Shown one piece after another: positions 32,432-33,629 of a stretch of 33,629 nucleotides of DNA. The position numbers were made by a program, and so were the translations under genes. How positions within the stretch are numbered: position 1 is the stretch's first letter; every line of letters starts with the position of its first letter. The stretch lies in contig NZ_EQ973495.1 in the NCBI RefSeq assembly GCF_000158035.1, forward strand, positions 78,148 through 111,776. The letters run 5' to 3'. The notes beneath the pieces were generated by a model that was not told the DNA's origin, did not search any database, and saw only the letters and a list, made by a program, of their open reading frames with translations. The DNA comes from Bacteroides cellulosilyticus DSM 14838. GTDB taxonomy: Bacteria > Bacteroidota > Bacteroidia > Bacteroidales > Bacteroidaceae.

Positions 32432-33582
32432 CCCTACTCCTTATCCTTTTTTTATTGATCCCCGATTTGTACATCTACTTTATGTACATTGTTCGGAAAA
32501 CCAAAAACATCTGGCTGCGCATTGCGCACTGGATCCCCACTCTTTTATTGATAGCAGGCTACTTTCTGTTGATGCAGGGCATAGGCGAAAATGCGATGGC
32601 ACACCATGCACAAGCCATCGGAAGACTGGCTATCTGCATTTTCCTGTTTGCCATTCCCAAGACTATCTTTATGATATGCTCGTTGGTGGGGCTACCTTTT
32701 CACTATTTGCTGCGCTGGCCCCGTTCACCGTTTACGGCTGTAGGGTTAGTATTGGGTGTAGTCAGTTTCTTTAATATACTTTATGGCACCCTGGTGGGTA
32801 TCAGCAAATTTGAAGTGAAGGATATCGAATTTCACCACTCCAATCTTCCGAAAGCATTTGACGGTTACCGTATCGTGCAACTATCGGATATACATATCGG
32901 CAGCTGGATAGACAATGAGAAACCCATCAATGAACTGGTAGAACTCGTAAACGCCCAGAAACCCGATCTGATAGTTTTTACCGGTGACTTGGTGAACCAA
33001 AGAAGTTGCGAACTGGAAGGATTTCAGGACATTCTGGCGCAATTGCATGCCAAAGATGGAGTATATTCCATTCTGGGTAACCATGACTACGGAAGTTACT
33101 ATCATTGGAAAAACCTGAAAGAACAGGTTAATAACATTGACAATCTGGTTCGGATGCAAAAGACAATGGGATGGAAACTACTGAACAATGAGTATGATAT
33201 ATTACATCATGAGGGGGACAGCATCGCACTTATCGGTGTAGAGAATGATGGTGAACCTCCTTTCTCACAATTTGCCGACCTGAAAAAAGCGACTAAAGGT
33301 ACAGATGGAATGTTCCGCATTCTGTTAAGCCATAATCCTACGCACTGGCGCCGGGAAGTACTGCCGGATACAGACATCGAGCTGATGCTTGCCGGACATA
33401 CTCATGCGATGCAGGCTATCATGTTCGGTCATTCACTTGCTTCGCTGATTTATCCCGAATGGGGAGGGATGTACACTGAAGGAGATCGGGGATTATATGT
33501 CAATATAGGAATCGGTTATGTAGGACTACCGTTCCGCTTCGGGGCATGGCCGGAAATTACAGTGATAACGTTGCGTGATTAG
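32419..33582 (+). CDS. Membrane-anchored metallophosphoesterase
   Basis: A 387-aa protein. The first ~125 residues hold hydrophobic helices (for example ITLLLILFLLIPDLYIYFMYIV and WIPTLLLIAGYFLLMQGI). The rest is a calcineurin-like phosphoesterase domain with the metal-site motifs in order: LSDIHIG, FTGDLVN, LGNHDYG, then LLSHNP and AGHTHAMQ. It resembles YkuE/YaeI-type phosphoesterases; lipid-linked substrates are possible given the membrane anchor, but are not shown. Its start lies inside the end of the previous gene, so translation is probably coupled in the sigma-factor operon. Confidence 0.92.
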   Translation: MHRITLLLILFLLIPDLYIYFMYIVRKTKNIWLRIAHWIPTLLLIAGYFLLMQGIGENAMAHHAQAIGRLAICIFLFAIPKTIFMICSLVGLPFHYLLRWPRSPFTAVGLVLGVVSFFNILYGTLVGISKFEVKDIEFHHSNLPKAFDGYRIVQLSDIHIGSWIDNEKPINELVELVNAQKPDLIVFTGDLVNQRSCELEGFQDILAQLHAKDGVYSILGNHDYGSYYHWKNLKEQVNNIDNLVRMQKTMGWKLLNNEYDILHHEGDSIALIGVENDGEPPFSQFADLKKATKGTDGMFRILLSHNPTHWRREVLPDTDIELMLAGHTHAMQAIMFGHSLASLIYPEWGGMYTEGDRGLYVNIGIGYVGLPFRFGAWPEITVITLRD

Positions 33583-33629
33583 GCGTAACGTTATCCGGCT
33601 CAAAACTAATCGGACAAATAGATTCAGTC

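Overview
The window looks like a chromosome segment of a gut-type Bacteroides. The signs are a SusC/SusD pair, outer-membrane barrels with CarboxypepD_reg-like N-termini, many genes without a clear Shine-Dalgarno sequence, and repeated Bacteroidetes promoters of the form TTTG-N~20-TAnnTTTG. I see no rRNA, tRNA, CRISPR array or insertion sequence.

Positions 1-17207 are a carbohydrate-use region, a polysaccharide utilisation locus (PUL) with signs of decay. On the left, on the minus strand, are a lipoprotein running off the window and a heparinase II/III-type polysaccharide lyase. A regulatory region divides them from susC, susD and a secreted clan GH-A-like hydrolase of 784 aa. Next comes a graveyard (about 9997-11220) with recognisable relics of a CE15-like glucuronoyl esterase and an acetylxylan-esterase-like protein. 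A second, inverted paralogue of the hydrolase follows (881 aa from the preferred start). It carries a type IX secretion-like C-terminal domain that the first copy lacks. After a second divergent regulatory region lies a large amidase/golvesin-like protein broken by a single frameshift. The two regulatory regions share four copies of a 19-bp imperfect palindrome (consensus AAATCAWCGGRAACRWTTT). Three of the four lie 35-36 bp upstream of a -7-like box, as an activator site would. No regulator gene, SusE/F-like protein or sulfatase is in view.

Positions 17282-28370 are mostly core genes. They include a small hypothetical protein with a TusA-like partner lacking the usual cysteine, and a soluble PAS histidine kinase with a cysteine cluster. 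A YgiQ-type radical SAM protein, a small outer-membrane barrel and mfd follow. Then come a dolichol-phosphate-mannose-synthase-like glycosyltransferase, dihydroorotase, and a stand-alone methionine-synthase reactivation domain whose start overlaps the dihydroorotase stop.

Positions 28371-33629 hold a complex inverted-repeat element and a minus-strand operon: a lipoprotein and two paralogous barrel proteins, with a near-consensus promoter. After it come a plus-strand ECF sigma factor, a four-helix membrane protein and a membrane-anchored metallophosphoesterase. A perfect 7-bp palindrome occupies the -33 region of the sigma-factor promoter.
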